NCBI RefSeq assembly: GCF_003946915.1
Contig: NZ_RPOC01000001.1
Coordinates: forward strand, 62,001-126,000
DNA: 64,000 nucleotides
Reading direction: 5' to 3'
From: Flavobacterium ustbae
GTDB taxonomy: Bacteria; Bacteroidota; Bacteroidia; Flavobacteriales; Flavobacteriaceae
Shown here: positions 1 to 10,000 of the stretch, in pieces
Layout of the letters: each line of letters begins with the position of its first letter
How positions within the stretch are numbered: the first letter of the stretch is position 1
Notes under the pieces: model-generated
Databases searched by the model: none
The model's input: the letters and a program-made list of their open reading frames with translations, nothing else
What the model was told of the DNA's origin: nothing
Program-made: the position numbers and the translations under genes

Positions 1-498
1 ATTAGAGATTTTATGACCGAAGAATTACTTTCTGAACATGATGTACTTAGCAGTCGTCACGATTTTATTACGGGCACTTTTTGTCTATATCGAAATGCAG
101 AAATTACTAATAAGCTTTTTATGCAAAGCAAAGATTATCAAATGGTTTTTAGCAGCCCTGAACATTTTTGTTTTGACGAATGCAACTTTTTATTTTATGA
201 GTTACAAAATGGTGCATCTATATTTGATTTTCCTGAGCGTATACAAAGTATGACTTGGGTTGTTAAACAAGCTGAAAAAGAAGGAAAAATTAAAGCTTTT
301 TTCGATTTCATAATTGTGGAAGGATTACCGGGCGACGTAAAATGGGATAATGGAATTATTTTATACAAGGATGAATTTGAAGGTATGTATTACAATTTGA
401 TTCGGTTAAAAAATGTCTGCAAAGATCACATCGCATTAAATCCTGTTCCAAACATTTTTTATTTCACACCTAATGACATTGTTAAAGATAAAATATAG
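1..498 (+). CDS. DUF6625-like protein, C-terminal part (gene cut by window edge)
   Basis: The reading frame is open from the first base, so the gene begins before the window; the ATG at 13 is probably internal. The visible 165 residues contain a stretch like the acidic, aromatic-rich C-terminal half of DUF6625 proteins, a glycosyltransferase-like Bacteroidota family (ITGTFCLYRN, then a FDECNF motif). I recognise this from memory, so the family call is tentative and the enzymatic role unknown. The C39-peptidase ABC exporter starts 18 bp downstream on the same strand, suggesting one operon for making and exporting a peptide. Confidence 0.55.
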   Translation: MRDFMTEELLSEHDVLSSRHDFITGTFCLYRNAEITNKLFMQSKDYQMVFSSPEHFCFDECNFLFYELQNGASIFDFPERIQSMTWVVKQAEKEGKIKAFFDFIIVEGLPGDVKWDNGIILYKDEFEGMYYNLIRLKNVCKDHIALNPVPNIFYFTPNDIVKDKI

Positions 499-516
499 CC
501 TTCATAAATAAATCTA

Positions 517-2670
517 ATGATTTCAAAACACATTAAAAATACGCACACTCTACAACTTGAGAGATCTGATTGTGGCGTGGCTTGTTTATTATCAATTATT
601 AAATTTCATAAAGGCAATAACTCACTGGAAAAACTGAGAGAGCTTAGCGGTACTACCTCGCAAGGGACAACTATGCTCGGTTTATATGAAGTTGCCAAAA
701 ACATTGGCTTTGATTCAGAGGGATTTAATATCTCCATTGAAATACTGAAAGAAAATACAGAACCTTGCATTTTACAAGTCAAATTAGAAAATGGTTATGA
801 TCATTATGTGATTTGTTACGAGTATCAAAAAGAAACAGGATTTTTAATTGGTGACCCAGCTATGGGACTAAGATATTTATCAGAAAACAAACTATGTCAA
901 CTCTGGGAATCAAAAAACTGTTTATTTCTTTCTCCAAATCAAAACTTTGTAGCCGAAAAAGATATTAACAAAACAAAGAAAAAATATTTTATTAGTCTGT
1001 TAAAAGATGATTTTAAACTCCTTCTAATTTCTATCATTTTAGGCGTTTTTGTTGCTTTACTCGGAATGGCAATGTCTATATTTTCGCAAAAATTAATTGA
1101 CGATATTCTTCCTTCAAATAATATCCACAAATTAATTTCCGGAATTACTTTATTATCAATTTTGCTTTGTGCAAGAGTTGGCTTATCTATTTTAAGACAA
1201 CATTTTTTAATACAGCAATCTAAAGATTTTAATAATCGAATAAATAATACATTTTTTTCATCATTATTACAGCTTCCAAAATTCTTTTTTGACACCCGAA
1301 AAATTGGGGAATTAACAGCTCGTTTAAATGATACTCAGCGAATACAGAATGTCATAAAAACATTATCTTCTTCATTAGTAATTGATATTTTGGTGGCAAT
1401 CATTTCTTTAATTATTCTGTTCACTTATTCGATAAAATTAGGTCTAATTTCATTGTTAGGTCTTCCAGTCTATTTCTATATAATATACAGAAATAATAAA
1501 AATACTATTAATTCCCAAATAGATGTAATGCAAAATTATGCCTTGACTGAAAGTAATTTCATAAATACGATTCAAGGAATTTCAACTATAAAAAACAATA
1601 ATAAACAGGCCGTTTTTGACAAGTTGAATCAAAACATCTTTTCTGGTTTTCAGGAAAAAATTTTAAATCTTGGAAAAATAAACATTGTATTATCTTGGCA
1701 ATCTGGCTTATCGAGTGTTGTATTTATTGTTGGTATTCTAATTTACACCTCTATTCAGGTTTTCAATAAAGAAATTAAAATTGGAGAACTGATGGCTATT
1801 TTAGGAATAGCTGGTACACTGCTTCCTTCTATTGCAAATCTGGCGCTTATTTCAATCCCAATAAATGAAGCTAAAATCGCATTTAGCAGAATGTATGAAT
1901 TTGCATCAATAGAGAAAGAAAAGGAAGAGGGAATCGAAATTTATGAAATTAACACCATTTCTATTAAAAAAGTATCTTTTAGATTTCCAGGTCGAAGCAT
2001 TCTTTTTCATGATTTAAACATAGAAATTAAAAAAGGAAGCTTTATTGCTCTTGTCGGCGAAAGCGGAAGTGGAAAAAGCACTTTTGGTCAAATTTTAAAA
2101 CGCTTTTATTCGTTCGAAAAAGGAAATGTAATTGTAAATGATAAACATAATTTGACTGATGTTAGTCTCAAGAGTTATAGAGATTTATTGGGAGTAGTTC
2201 CACAAGAAGTTTCAATTTTTAATGGAACCATACTCGACAATATTTTACTTGGTACTACTGATGCTCTAGAAAATATCTTATTATTTATTCGTGAATATGG
2301 TTTTGAATATTATTTTGATCAATTGCCTCAAGGTCTATTGACGATTGTTGGTGAAGAAGGAATTAATTTAAGTGGAGGACAAAAACAAATTATTGCATTA
2401 GCGAGGGCTTTGTACAAAAAACCTCAATTTTTAATTATGGATGAGGCAACCTCTGCAATGGATCGCAATACGGAAAATTTTACAATGCAACTGCTTCAGA
2501 AAATAAAACCAGATTGCTCTATATTATTTATTTCGCATCGTCTTAACAAGCTCAAAAATATAGCCGATTTAATCTATGTTTTAGAAAATAGAACAATATC
2601 AAAATCTGGCTGTCATAAAAAGCTGATGGAAACAAAGAATTTTTATAGTGAATATTGGAAAGAAGAATAA
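517..2670 (+). CDS. Peptidase C39-containing ABC exporter (bacteriocin/RiPP type)
   Basis: A 717-residue one-chain exporter that should cleave a double-glycine leader from a peptide and pump the peptide across the inner membrane. The N-terminal C39 protease domain (about 1-140) has its catalytic Cys19 in LERSDCGVAC, His96 in DHYVI and Asp113 in GDPA. A membrane domain of about six helices spans roughly 165-440. The ATPase has Walker A GESGSGKST (514-522), signature LSGGQ (618-622), Walker B ending D642-E643 and switch His674. All catalytic residues are intact. No double-glycine precursor is visible downstream; the cargo gene is probably upstream, outside the window. No membrane-fusion partner follows. 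Confidence 0.92.
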   Translation: MISKHIKNTHTLQLERSDCGVACLLSIIKFHKGNNSLEKLRELSGTTSQGTTMLGLYEVAKNIGFDSEGFNISIEILKENTEPCILQVKLENGYDHYVICYEYQKETGFLIGDPAMGLRYLSENKLCQLWESKNCLFLSPNQNFVAEKDINKTKKKYFISLLKDDFKLLLISIILGVFVALLGMAMSIFSQKLIDDILPSNNIHKLISGITLLSILLCARVGLSILRQHFLIQQSKDFNNRINNTFFSSLLQLPKFFFDTRKIGELTARLNDTQRIQNVIKTLSSSLVIDILVAIISLIILFTYSIKLGLISLLGLPVYFYIIYRNNKNTINSQIDVMQNYALTESNFINTIQGISTIKNNNKQAVFDKLNQNIFSGFQEKILNLGKINIVLSWQSGLSSVVFIVGILIYTSIQVFNKEIKIGELMAILGIAGTLLPSIANLALISIPINEAKIAFSRMYEFASIEKEKEEGIEIYEINTISIKKVSFRFPGRSILFHDLNIEIKKGSFIALVGESGSGKSTFGQILKRFYSFEKGNVIVNDKHNLTDVSLKSYRDLLGVVPQEVSIFNGTILDNILLGTTDALENILLFIREYGFEYYFDQLPQGLLTIVGEEGINLSGGQKQIIALARALYKKPQFLIMDEATSAMDRNTENFTMQLLQKIKPDCSILFISHRLNKLKNIADLIYVLENRTISKSGCHKKLMETKNFYSEYWKEE

Positions 2671-2780
2671 GTAAAAAAATTATTTTGCTTATATTTACTT
2701 TTCAATTCATGAAAAACCCTTCTCAAAACTAATTAACTATTAGGCGATTAGAATTTTTCATTCAACAATTATAATTTAAA

Positions 2781-2975
2781 ATGACAAAAAAGAATTTTTT
2801 ACTCGTTTTTATTATCCTTGGTTTATTATACATCTGCATATCTTTAAGTCCGTTACTCAGGAAAGATATAAAAGACATTTCTTATTCCGATTTTAGATTG
2901 GTTATTGGACCATTTCTATCTACAGTTGCAGTTCTTGTAACTTACACACAATTGAAAAGAAGAAAAATATCATAA
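2781..2975 (+). CDS. Small two-helix membrane protein
   Basis: A 64-residue hypothetical protein with two predicted membrane helices (about 5-23 and 40-58) joined by a short charged loop, ending in a basic tail (KRRKIS). It lies 110 bp after the C39 exporter on the same strand and 21 bp before another tiny membrane protein, so the three may be co-transcribed. There is no double-glycine leader, which argues against it being the exported peptide. An immunity-type or accessory role is only a guess; I recognise no family. Confidence 0.55.
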   Translation: MTKKNFLLVFIILGLLYICISLSPLLRKDIKDISYSDFRLVIGPFLSTVAVLVTYTQLKRRKIS

Positions 2976-2996
2976 TACTTTAAAATTATAATAACT

Positions 2997-3179
2997 ATGA
3001 GAAACAGAGCTCCTAAATTATTTGTTGTTGCTTTTAATATTATTGCGTCATTGCTACTTTTTGGTAATGGAAAATTATTTGTTCAAATCGATGCTATTTG
3101 GGTTCATTTTCTATTTACATTACTCATAATATGGAACTTGCTCTTGTTTTATATGTTGGCAAAAACAGATAATAACTGA
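2997..3179 (+). CDS. Small two-helix membrane protein
   Basis: A 60-residue hypothetical protein with two hydrophobic segments (about 8-25 and 34-55), opening with a basic MRNRAPK. It follows the previous 64-residue membrane protein by 21 bp on the same strand, so the two are probably transcribed together. It resembles small integral membrane proteins often found beside peptide exporters, but I recognise no named family and infer no function. The gene that follows is convergent, 34 bp away. Confidence 0.5.
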   Translation: MRNRAPKLFVVAFNIIASLLLFGNGKLFVQIDAIWVHFLFTLLIIWNLLLFYMLAKTDNN

Positions 3180-3213
3180 TAACATTTTTAAAGGTAACTT
3201 TAGAAAATAAATA

Positions 3214-4929
3214 TCACCTCGCCCTATTATTCTCCGACTGCTCAACTTCAGATTTTTTATATCTTATCTTTTTCGAATCTCCAAAATTGTACGATACTAT
3301 CAATTTAAAATAATTACTCGTATAAGTTCTATGATAATAAATTTGAGTTTGTCCGACATTGTAATCTCCAGAAACCATAAACTTGTGAAAGATATCATTG
3401 GCAGAAAAATTGAGTTTTAACGCGTCTTTGAAAAAGTCTTTCTCAATTCCTAAAGTTACGGTCGAACGGCTGTTATCACTTCCCAATCCGTAGCTGCGAT
3501 CTCCTAAGTACCAAGCCAAAAGCTGCAGTTTAAAAAGTTTCGGAATCGTAAAGGTATTATTCGAATAAAAATAAAACTGCGGTTTTACGGGACTAAATTC
3601 AAATTCATAAAAATTGTCTACAGATTTCTGCCAAGTTACGCTGATGGTATTGGTCGAATTCCACCAATTGAGATTGAAAGACCTAGAAAGCGAAGTAAAA
3701 AACACATGTCCTTTTTCGAGATTTAAAGCTCTCAAAATATAGCTGTTTGGCGTGTCGCCGCGCAAAGCTGCTGCAGAAATCGGATCAATCTTATACGTAT
3801 AACCAATTTTAAAATCAAACTTTTTGTACATCGTGCCTATTTCAAAAGCATGCGTTTTTTCTGGGAGTAAATTCGGATTTCCCTCAATTGTAGTAAATGG
3901 ATCCTGATAAATCACATACGGATTTAAAGCTTGATATCTCGGTCTTGTTATTCTGGAAACATAAGAGAAGTGTCCTTTCCAATCTTCTGAAAAATTAAAA
4001 TTTAAAAGTGCGTTAGGGAAAAAATTACCATACGTTTTCTCAAATTGCTGAATTCCGTTGGCATTTGTAAAGAGATTATAACTGGTTTTTTCTGCTCTTG
4101 CACCAACTGAAAAATTGACTTTTTCGCCCAATGATCCGATGTAATTTATATAGGCGGCTGCGATTTTTTCGTTGTATTCAAAATCGCTCGAAAGTTCCTC
4201 ATCCAATTCGTAATTCATTTCATCGGCATCGGCAATCAAGAAATCTGTACCCGATTTTATTTTGGCATGGCTGAACTTTGCTCCTATTTCAAGCTTTGCC
4301 TTTTCATTTATTCTCTTCGAATAATCGGCTTGAAGGGCAATAATATTAATTCGGCTTCGAACATTATTCTTCAAATATCTTTGAGCATCTGTTTCTTCTA
4401 CCCAGCTATTTTCTTCAATAAAATCTCCAGTTGTCTGATTGTAATTGGAAAATTGTGAACCTATAAATAATGCAGAACCTTTTTCATCGGTTTTCCTATT
4501 ATAATTTAAATTGACAAATTGGTTCAGCAAAACATCATTCCGGTCAACATCCGTTGCATAAAAACTGTTTCCAGATTTATTAGTTATCGAATTCCGGCTT
4601 TCTGTAATTCCACCCAAATCATTTACATTTCCACTGTACGCTAGCGAAATATAATGGTCTGGAGAAAAACTATACTGAAGTCCAAATCCGAAATTGGAGT
4701 AATTATTAAATCTTCTTTTCCAGTCGGTTGTCAATTCCGATTTCATATAATCTTCTGGATTTGGGCGCGTTCTTGTGGTGTACAATAATTCGCGGTTTCT
4801 TCCTAACTGCAAACCGTAATTGGTTATAACAGAGAATTTTCCTTTCGAATAATTAAAATCTAAAAGCGTATTGTAACTCGTTCCGCCAAATTTAGAAACC
4901 GAAACATGTTGATTGGCCGTTCCCATCAT
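3214..4929 (-). CDS. TonB-dependent receptor-like beta-barrel, C-terminal part of a frameshifted gene
   Basis: 571 residues of an outer-membrane beta-barrel of the outer membrane beta-barrel family (CarboxypepD/plug/OMP_b-brl_3 type). It has no signal peptide or plug of its own. Those lie in the preceding frame, whose stop overlaps this start as ATGA. Reading through the A10 tract at 4941-4950 with one extra A (or two fewer) would join the two frames into one protein of about 750 residues, the normal size for the family. Many aromatic, alternating strands and the TRPRYQALNPYV segment support a barrel. It is either disrupted, phase-variable, or a homopolymer sequencing error. Confidence 0.75.
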   Translation of the reverse strand: MMGTANQHVSVSKFGGTSYNTLLDFNYSKGKFSVITNYGLQLGRNRELLYTTRTRPNPEDYMKSELTTDWKRRFNNYSNFGFGLQYSFSPDHYISLAYSGNVNDLGGITESRNSITNKSGNSFYATDVDRNDVLLNQFVNLNYNRKTDEKGSALFIGSQFSNYNQTTGDFIEENSWVEETDAQRYLKNNVRSRINIIALQADYSKRINEKAKLEIGAKFSHAKIKSGTDFLIADADEMNYELDEELSSDFEYNEKIAAAYINYIGSLGEKVNFSVGARAEKTSYNLFTNANGIQQFEKTYGNFFPNALLNFNFSEDWKGHFSYVSRITRPRYQALNPYVIYQDPFTTIEGNPNLLPEKTHAFEIGTMYKKFDFKIGYTYKIDPISAAALRGDTPNSYILRALNLEKGHVFFTSLSRSFNLNWWNSTNTISVTWQKSVDNFYEFEFSPVKPQFYFYSNNTFTIPKLFKLQLLAWYLGDRSYGLGSDNSRSTVTLGIEKDFFKDALKLNFSANDIFHKFMVSGDYNVGQTQIYYHRTYTSNYFKLIVSYNFGDSKKIRYKKSEVEQSENNRAR

Positions 4930-5459
4930 TCCGTTCTCACTTTTTTTTTTGTAATAATATTGATAACCGCTTTTCCTTCAGCATCGTATCTGGCAGAAGG
5001 ATTTGAAATCACTTCGATTTTCTGAATCTGCGAAACCGGAATTGCCGAAAACCGATCGTAATTGATCAAAACTCCATTGAGATAAATAATGACTTCGCCT
5101 TTTCCAAGCACACTAATTTCGCCATCGGCAACCACAACATTTGGAACTCTCGACAGTAATTCGTTTACCGAACTGCTCGTTGCCAAAACTGTTCCGTTCA
5201 CATTGACATCAATATTCCCATCGGCTCCGTATTTCAATAATGAAGGCTGGTTTTTTATTACAACTTCATTTAATTTATTATGTTCATCATCATTGGGAAT
5301 TATCGAATCCTGAACAGATAATGGTAATGTTTTTATAATTAAATCCTTCTCTTTAACAAAGGATTTATCTGTAACTTTTTTTACAGCTTGTGCTTTTATT
5401 TCGATTGATGAAAAAATCAAGAAATAAACATATAGGATAATTAAAATTAAAAACCTCAT
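4926..5459 (-). CDS. TonB-dependent receptor-like protein, signal peptide and plug part of a frameshifted gene
   Basis: 177 residues: a signal peptide (about 1-24, ending IKAQA), a linker, then a plug domain (about 68-172) with LNEVVIKN, SSSVNELLSRVPNVVV, YLNG and a closing INIITKKK. A plug of this kind continues directly into a barrel. Here the frame leaves the family sequence at the A10 tract and stops eight nucleotides past it, at the start of the 571-residue barrel frame. No carboxypeptidase-like domain precedes the plug. On its own this product would be a periplasmic plug without a pore. An AraC-type regulator lies upstream on the same strand, about 230 bp away. Confidence 0.72.
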   Translation of the reverse strand: MRFLILIILYVYFLIFSSIEIKAQAVKKVTDKSFVKEKDLIIKTLPLSVQDSIIPNDDEHNKLNEVVIKNQPSLLKYGADGNIDVNVNGTVLATSSSVNELLSRVPNVVVADGEISVLGKGEVIIYLNGVLINYDRFSAIPVSQIQKIEVISNPSARYDAEGKAVINIITKKKVRTE

Positions 5460-5559
5460 AAATTCTAGCGATTAAGTTTGACTTTGATGGAGCAAAAGTC
5501 AGTTCTAAATCGCGTTATAAGGTCGTCGAAAGCGAAATCAGGAGTACGGAATTATAAAT

Positions 5560-5665
5560 TAGGACTTCTTTTTGGGAGGGACAAAGGTTCAAAGTGACAG
5601 AGTAACAAAGGTTTCTTTATGAAATGCGAAACGATCGCGCAAAGTCGCAAAGTTTTAATTTTTAT
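5560..5665. repeat. Imperfect CAAAGG/CGCAAAG word repeat between the receptor and the AraC regulator
   Basis: The spacer holds irregular words such as GGGACAAAGGTTC, AGTAACAAAGG and GCGCAAAGTCGCAAAG. These belong to the same dispersed family as the blocks near 24.5, 36.7 and 43.7 kb. No coding potential is visible. Confidence 0.45.
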
Positions 5666-5692
5666 TCACTGCAAACTTTTCTAAACTAAAAT

Positions 5693-6754
5693 TTATCTAA
5701 GCGATAATTCTTGTAATTGATAATTTAAAGGTGTCGTCCCAGTATGTTTTTTGAATGCTGCGAAAAAGGTTGATTTTGAATTAAATCCAACATCGTAACC
5801 AACAGATTCTAAAGTTAGTTTATTGTTTGAGGCTATAATTTTACAAGCTTCAGCGATTCTAAATTCATTGACAAAACTGGTAAAATTCTTCCCTAGATTA
5901 TTATTTAAGAACTGTGATAATTGATGGCTCGAAATATTAATTTCTTGAGACAGATCTTGAAGAGTCAGGTTCGGGTTTTTATACAACCCCTTTTCGCGCA
6001 TGGCATTTTCTAGTTTTTCAGTCCAAATGACTGCTTCTGCTAAGTCTATTTTTTTATTAAAAATCTTTCCGTTCAATAAAAACAGATCGTCTGTTTTTTT
6101 TCTGTACAAAAGAATCGAAATTCCTAAATACAAAATAAATGAAAAAACAACTGCTCCGCTTATATAAGTTGCTCCTGGCGCTCCAATAATAGATAAGAAA
6201 TAAAATAGAAACAATAGAAAATTCCCTAAAAATAGCATTCCGAACCACATTTCGGCTGGAGTATTTTTCTCTTTTCTACTCAGGATTTTTTTCAAAACAG
6301 TGCGAAGTTCAAAGCCTGCAAATACAATATAAATGAACCACTGAAAGTAAATGATTCTTATAAAATAACCTCCCCAGAATTTTGGATAAACTTCATACGG
6401 ATATAAAATACCAACAGCTACAATTAAAATTCCCCAAAATGCGAATATCAATTTCCATGATTTAGGCATTATCTGAACTTCATCGACTGCCGATTTAATG
6501 AAATAATACAAACAAGGCCCTATAAAGAAACAAGCCGTCAAGCCAAACTGCAGATACATTTTAGGCAATTCTGGATGAAAATAAACAAATACAGATTTCC
6601 CTATTCGAATACTCAAAGCAAACAAAAGTGCGCCGAGAAAATAATTCGTCAGGTATTTTTTCTTGGTAAAAAAGAAGAAATAAACCCCGAGAATAATTCC
6701 GTTGAAAACTCCCAAAGCACTAAAAAAGAATAAAAGTTCTTTGCTAGTATCCAT
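5693..6754 (-). CDS. AraC-family regulator with seven-helix membrane domain
   Basis: 353 residues. The N-terminal two thirds (about 5-220) is hydrophobic with seven or so membrane helices; the C-terminal 100 residues form an AraC-type double helix-turn-helix (LTLQDLSQEINISSHQLSQF, then GYDVGFNSKSTFFAAFKKHT). Such proteins are membrane-anchored transcription regulators common in Flavobacteria, with unknown signals. It probably acts from the inner membrane on nearby genes; the split receptor downstream on the same strand is a plausible target by proximity only. Confidence 0.85.
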   Translation of the reverse strand: MDTSKELLFFFSALGVFNGIILGVYFFFFTKKKYLTNYFLGALLFALSIRIGKSVFVYFHPELPKMYLQFGLTACFFIGPCLYYFIKSAVDEVQIMPKSWKLIFAFWGILIVAVGILYPYEVYPKFWGGYFIRIIYFQWFIYIVFAGFELRTVLKKILSRKEKNTPAEMWFGMLFLGNFLLFLFYFLSIIGAPGATYISGAVVFSFILYLGISILLYRKKTDDLFLLNGKIFNKKIDLAEAVIWTEKLENAMREKGLYKNPNLTLQDLSQEINISSHQLSQFLNNNLGKNFTSFVNEFRIAEACKIIASNNKLTLESVGYDVGFNSKSTFFAAFKKHTGTTPLNYQLQELSLR

Positions 6755-6850
6755 AATTTAAATTAGTTATATCTTAAACAAAGCTAGAAAGATTATTCCT
6801 AAATGAAAATAAATCCGTTAACTTTATAATAGTCAAATCCTTCAGCAATT

Positions 6851-6982
6851 ATGGAAAATTTACAAGAACCAAGTGAAGAAACTAAAAACGAGTGGGAAAA
6901 TGATTATGCAAATCCTAGCTTTATTATAGTTATAGCGTTTTTCGCCTTGATCATTTTACTTTTCATTAAACATGGGAAATAA
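6851..6982 (+). CDS. 43-residue single-pass membrane peptide
   Basis: A short frame starting at an ATG encodes an acidic, hydrophilic N-terminus (MENLQEPSEETKNEW), then one hydrophobic helix (about residues 24-39) and a basic HGK end, a layout consistent with a real tail-anchored or N-out small membrane protein. It fills the otherwise empty spacer between the divergent AraC gene and the large barrel gene. No family is recognised. Its amino-acid composition is not that of random frame, but no homologue can be checked here. Confidence 0.5.
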   Translation: MENLQEPSEETKNEWENDYANPSFIIVIAFFALIILLFIKHGK

Positions 6983-7079
6983 AATATTTGCACTTCTTTC
7001 TGACCAATAAACTACAATTTTCGACACAACAATTCCCAATTATAAATACTACTTTTGGCTTTTTAGAGTTTAAGTATTT

Positions 7080-10000
7080 ATGTTGAAAAAATTACTGTTT
7101 TTGACGGTTTTCTTCTGGTTTTCTGCGCTTCAGGCTCAGGAAACTGAATCGCTGTACAAAACCAAAAAAGTAATTGTTTCAAAAGATACCATCCGCCTTG
7201 AAAAAATGTCTATCAACTCTGGATTTTTTCAAATTTTGAATACTAAAAACGAGCCGATCGACTCGACTTTTTATAATGTAAATTTTGAAAAAGGATATCT
7301 GCTTTTAAACGAAAAATTCCAATCAATTTCAGATACTTTAGTTGTCAATTATCTTAATTATCCAGATCTTTTAACCAAAGAATACAGCCTCTACAAAACA
7401 GATCAGATTGTAAGCGGCGACGTTGGAACAGACAAACTGTATCGATTAGATAATAATTCAAACAGTAAAAAAGTAACTCCGTTTGACGGACTGGAAACTT
7501 CAGGAAGCATTACGCGGGGTGTTACAGTTGGTAATAATCAGAGTACGGTTTTAAATTCTAATTTAGATCTTCAGATTACAGGAAAACTTTCAGACAAAGT
7601 AAGTTTGAGAGCTTCACTGCAAGACAGTAATATTCCGCTGCAAGACGGCGGTTATTCTCAAAAACTCGATCAATTTGATAATATTTTCATAGAACTTTTT
7701 AGTGATGATTGGAACATTCGCGCAGGCGATGTTTTTTTAGAAAATAGGAAAACCCAATTTTTAAGTTTCAATAAAAAAGTTCAAGGACTTTCTGCAAATT
7801 TTGATTTTGATACCGAAAAAAGCAAGACTAATGTTTTTGCTTCGGTTGCTTTTGTAAGAGGCCAATATGCCAAAAGCACTTTTATTGGACAGGAAGGAAA
7901 TCAAGGTCCATATAAATTAAAAGGTCTGAATGGCGAATTGTATGTTCTAGTGATTTCGGGTTCTGAGCGTGTTTATGTAAATGGCGTTCTGCTGAAACGT
8001 GGCGAAAACAATGATTATGTGATTGATTACAATGCGGGAGAAATTGTTTTCACTTCTCTTTTTACCATTACTTCAGAAATGCGTATTAATGTGGAATACC
8101 AATATTCGGAACGAAATTATAATAGACTAGTTACTTACGCGGGTGCAACGCACGAGAACAAAAACTGGAGTTTTGGCGGTTATTTGTATTCTGAAAATGA
8201 TATGAAAAACCAGCCTTTGCAGCAAAATCTTTCTCCAGAACAAGTTCAAATTTTAAGTGAAGCTGGAGACGATGTCAATTTGATGAAAGCGCCTTCTGCT
8301 TATGAAGATGCTTATGCCGAGAATAAAATTTTGTACAGAAAAATATTGGTCAATTCGGTTGAAGTTTATGAATATTCGAACAATCCTACTGATGTTTTGT
8401 ATAATGTGAGATTCAGTCAGGTTGGAGCAAATACAGGAAATTATATCATTCAGAACAACAATTCGGTTGAGCGTATTTATCAATATGTTGAACCCGTGAA
8501 TGGAGTTCTGCAAGGAAACTATGAACCTATTGTGCAACTTGTGGCTCCGATAAAACTCCAAGTGGCAACATTTTTAGGAAAATACAATCCGAATGAAAAA
8601 ACGTTGGTCGATTTTGAATTGGCTGTCAGCAATAATGATCAGAATTTATTTTCTGGAATTGATGATTCTAATAATGAAGGAATCGCTTTTAAAACCAATC
8701 TTAAAAAACGCCTTTTTTCTAGAGCGTGGAGTTTAGACGCTTTCGCGAATTATCAATATGTGCAGCAGGATTTTAAGTCGGTCGAGCGTTTGTATAATAT
8801 CGAATTTAATCGCGACTGGAATTTAACCGGAATCCTTTTAGGAAATCAAAGTCTTTTGGTCACGGGTTTGAATTTTGATTTGTTTTCGAAAAATAAAACT
8901 TCAAATATTGGTTTGCTCACCTATCAATTTGAGAAATTAGATTTTAGCGAAAGCTATTCTGGCGCCAGACATACGACAAATGCGCTTTTCAAATTAAAAA
9001 GATGGACAATTGAAAACAACGGAAGTTTCCTTAATTCTGATGCAACCGCTTCTACTTCAAAATTTATTAGAAACCAAACCAGAACCAAATATCATTTTGG
9101 CAAAAACTGGATTGGCGGGAGCGTGCAGCTCGAAGACAATCAGGAAAAAGATAAAATTACCAATCAGTTTTCGGCTTTAAGCCAAAGATTCTCAGAATAT
9201 GGTGTTTTTACTGGACGAGGCGACAGCACTAAAGTTTTTGTCGAAGTTGGTTTTCTGCAAAGACGAAATGATAGTTTGCAAAACGGATTATTGCAGCATG
9301 TAAATAATTCGCAGACCTATTATTTAAAGTCGAAATTAATTCAGAACAAAAAGACCGATTTAGCCGTTTATGCAAGTTACAGAAATTTGGATTTTACAGA
9401 CAAATCGAGACAAAACGAACCTTCTTTAAACTCGAGAATTTTATACAATGATCGATTTTTTAACCAATTAATGCAGATTGGAACGGCTTACGAAACCAGC
9501 TCTGGAACTATTGCCCAACAAGAATTTACGTATGTGGAAGTTCCGACAGGACAAGGCGTTTACACTTGGAATGATTACAACGGAAATGGCATTCAGGAAT
9601 TGGAGGAATTTGAAGTTGCCGTTTACCAAGATCAGGCGCGATTTGTTAGGATCTTTTTGCCGAATCAAGTTTACATTAAAACCAACCAAAATAAATTTTC
9701 GCAATCTTTAACGCTGAATCCGCTGCAATGGCAAAATGAAAAAGGTTTCAAAAAACTGCTGTCTTATTTTTACAATCAGACTTCTTTTATAATGGATAGA
9801 AAGGTAAAAAGTGACGGCGAAAAATTAGAACTCAATCCGTTTGCTTCGTCAGAAGAGAATATTTTAGGATTAAATTCGAGTTTCAGAAACAGTTTGTTCT
9901 ACAACCGAGGCAAGCAAAAACATTCTGTCACCTATTCTTATCTAGTGAACAAAGGCAAAAGTCTGCTGTCTGTTGGATCGCAAAATGTGCAAAATTATTC

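Noticed and set aside
939-1295. 118-residue minus-strand frame over the ABC exporter
   Set aside because: It is an antisense shadow of the exporter's membrane domain.
3214-5459. Two independent receptor genes joined by an ATGA overlap
   Set aside because: The second frame has no signal peptide or plug and the first ends exactly where a barrel must follow, so one frameshifted gene is the simpler reading.
9468-9711. Overlapping 77-78 residue frames on both strands inside the large barrel gene
   Set aside because: They are inside a coherent outer-membrane protein and show no domain of their own.
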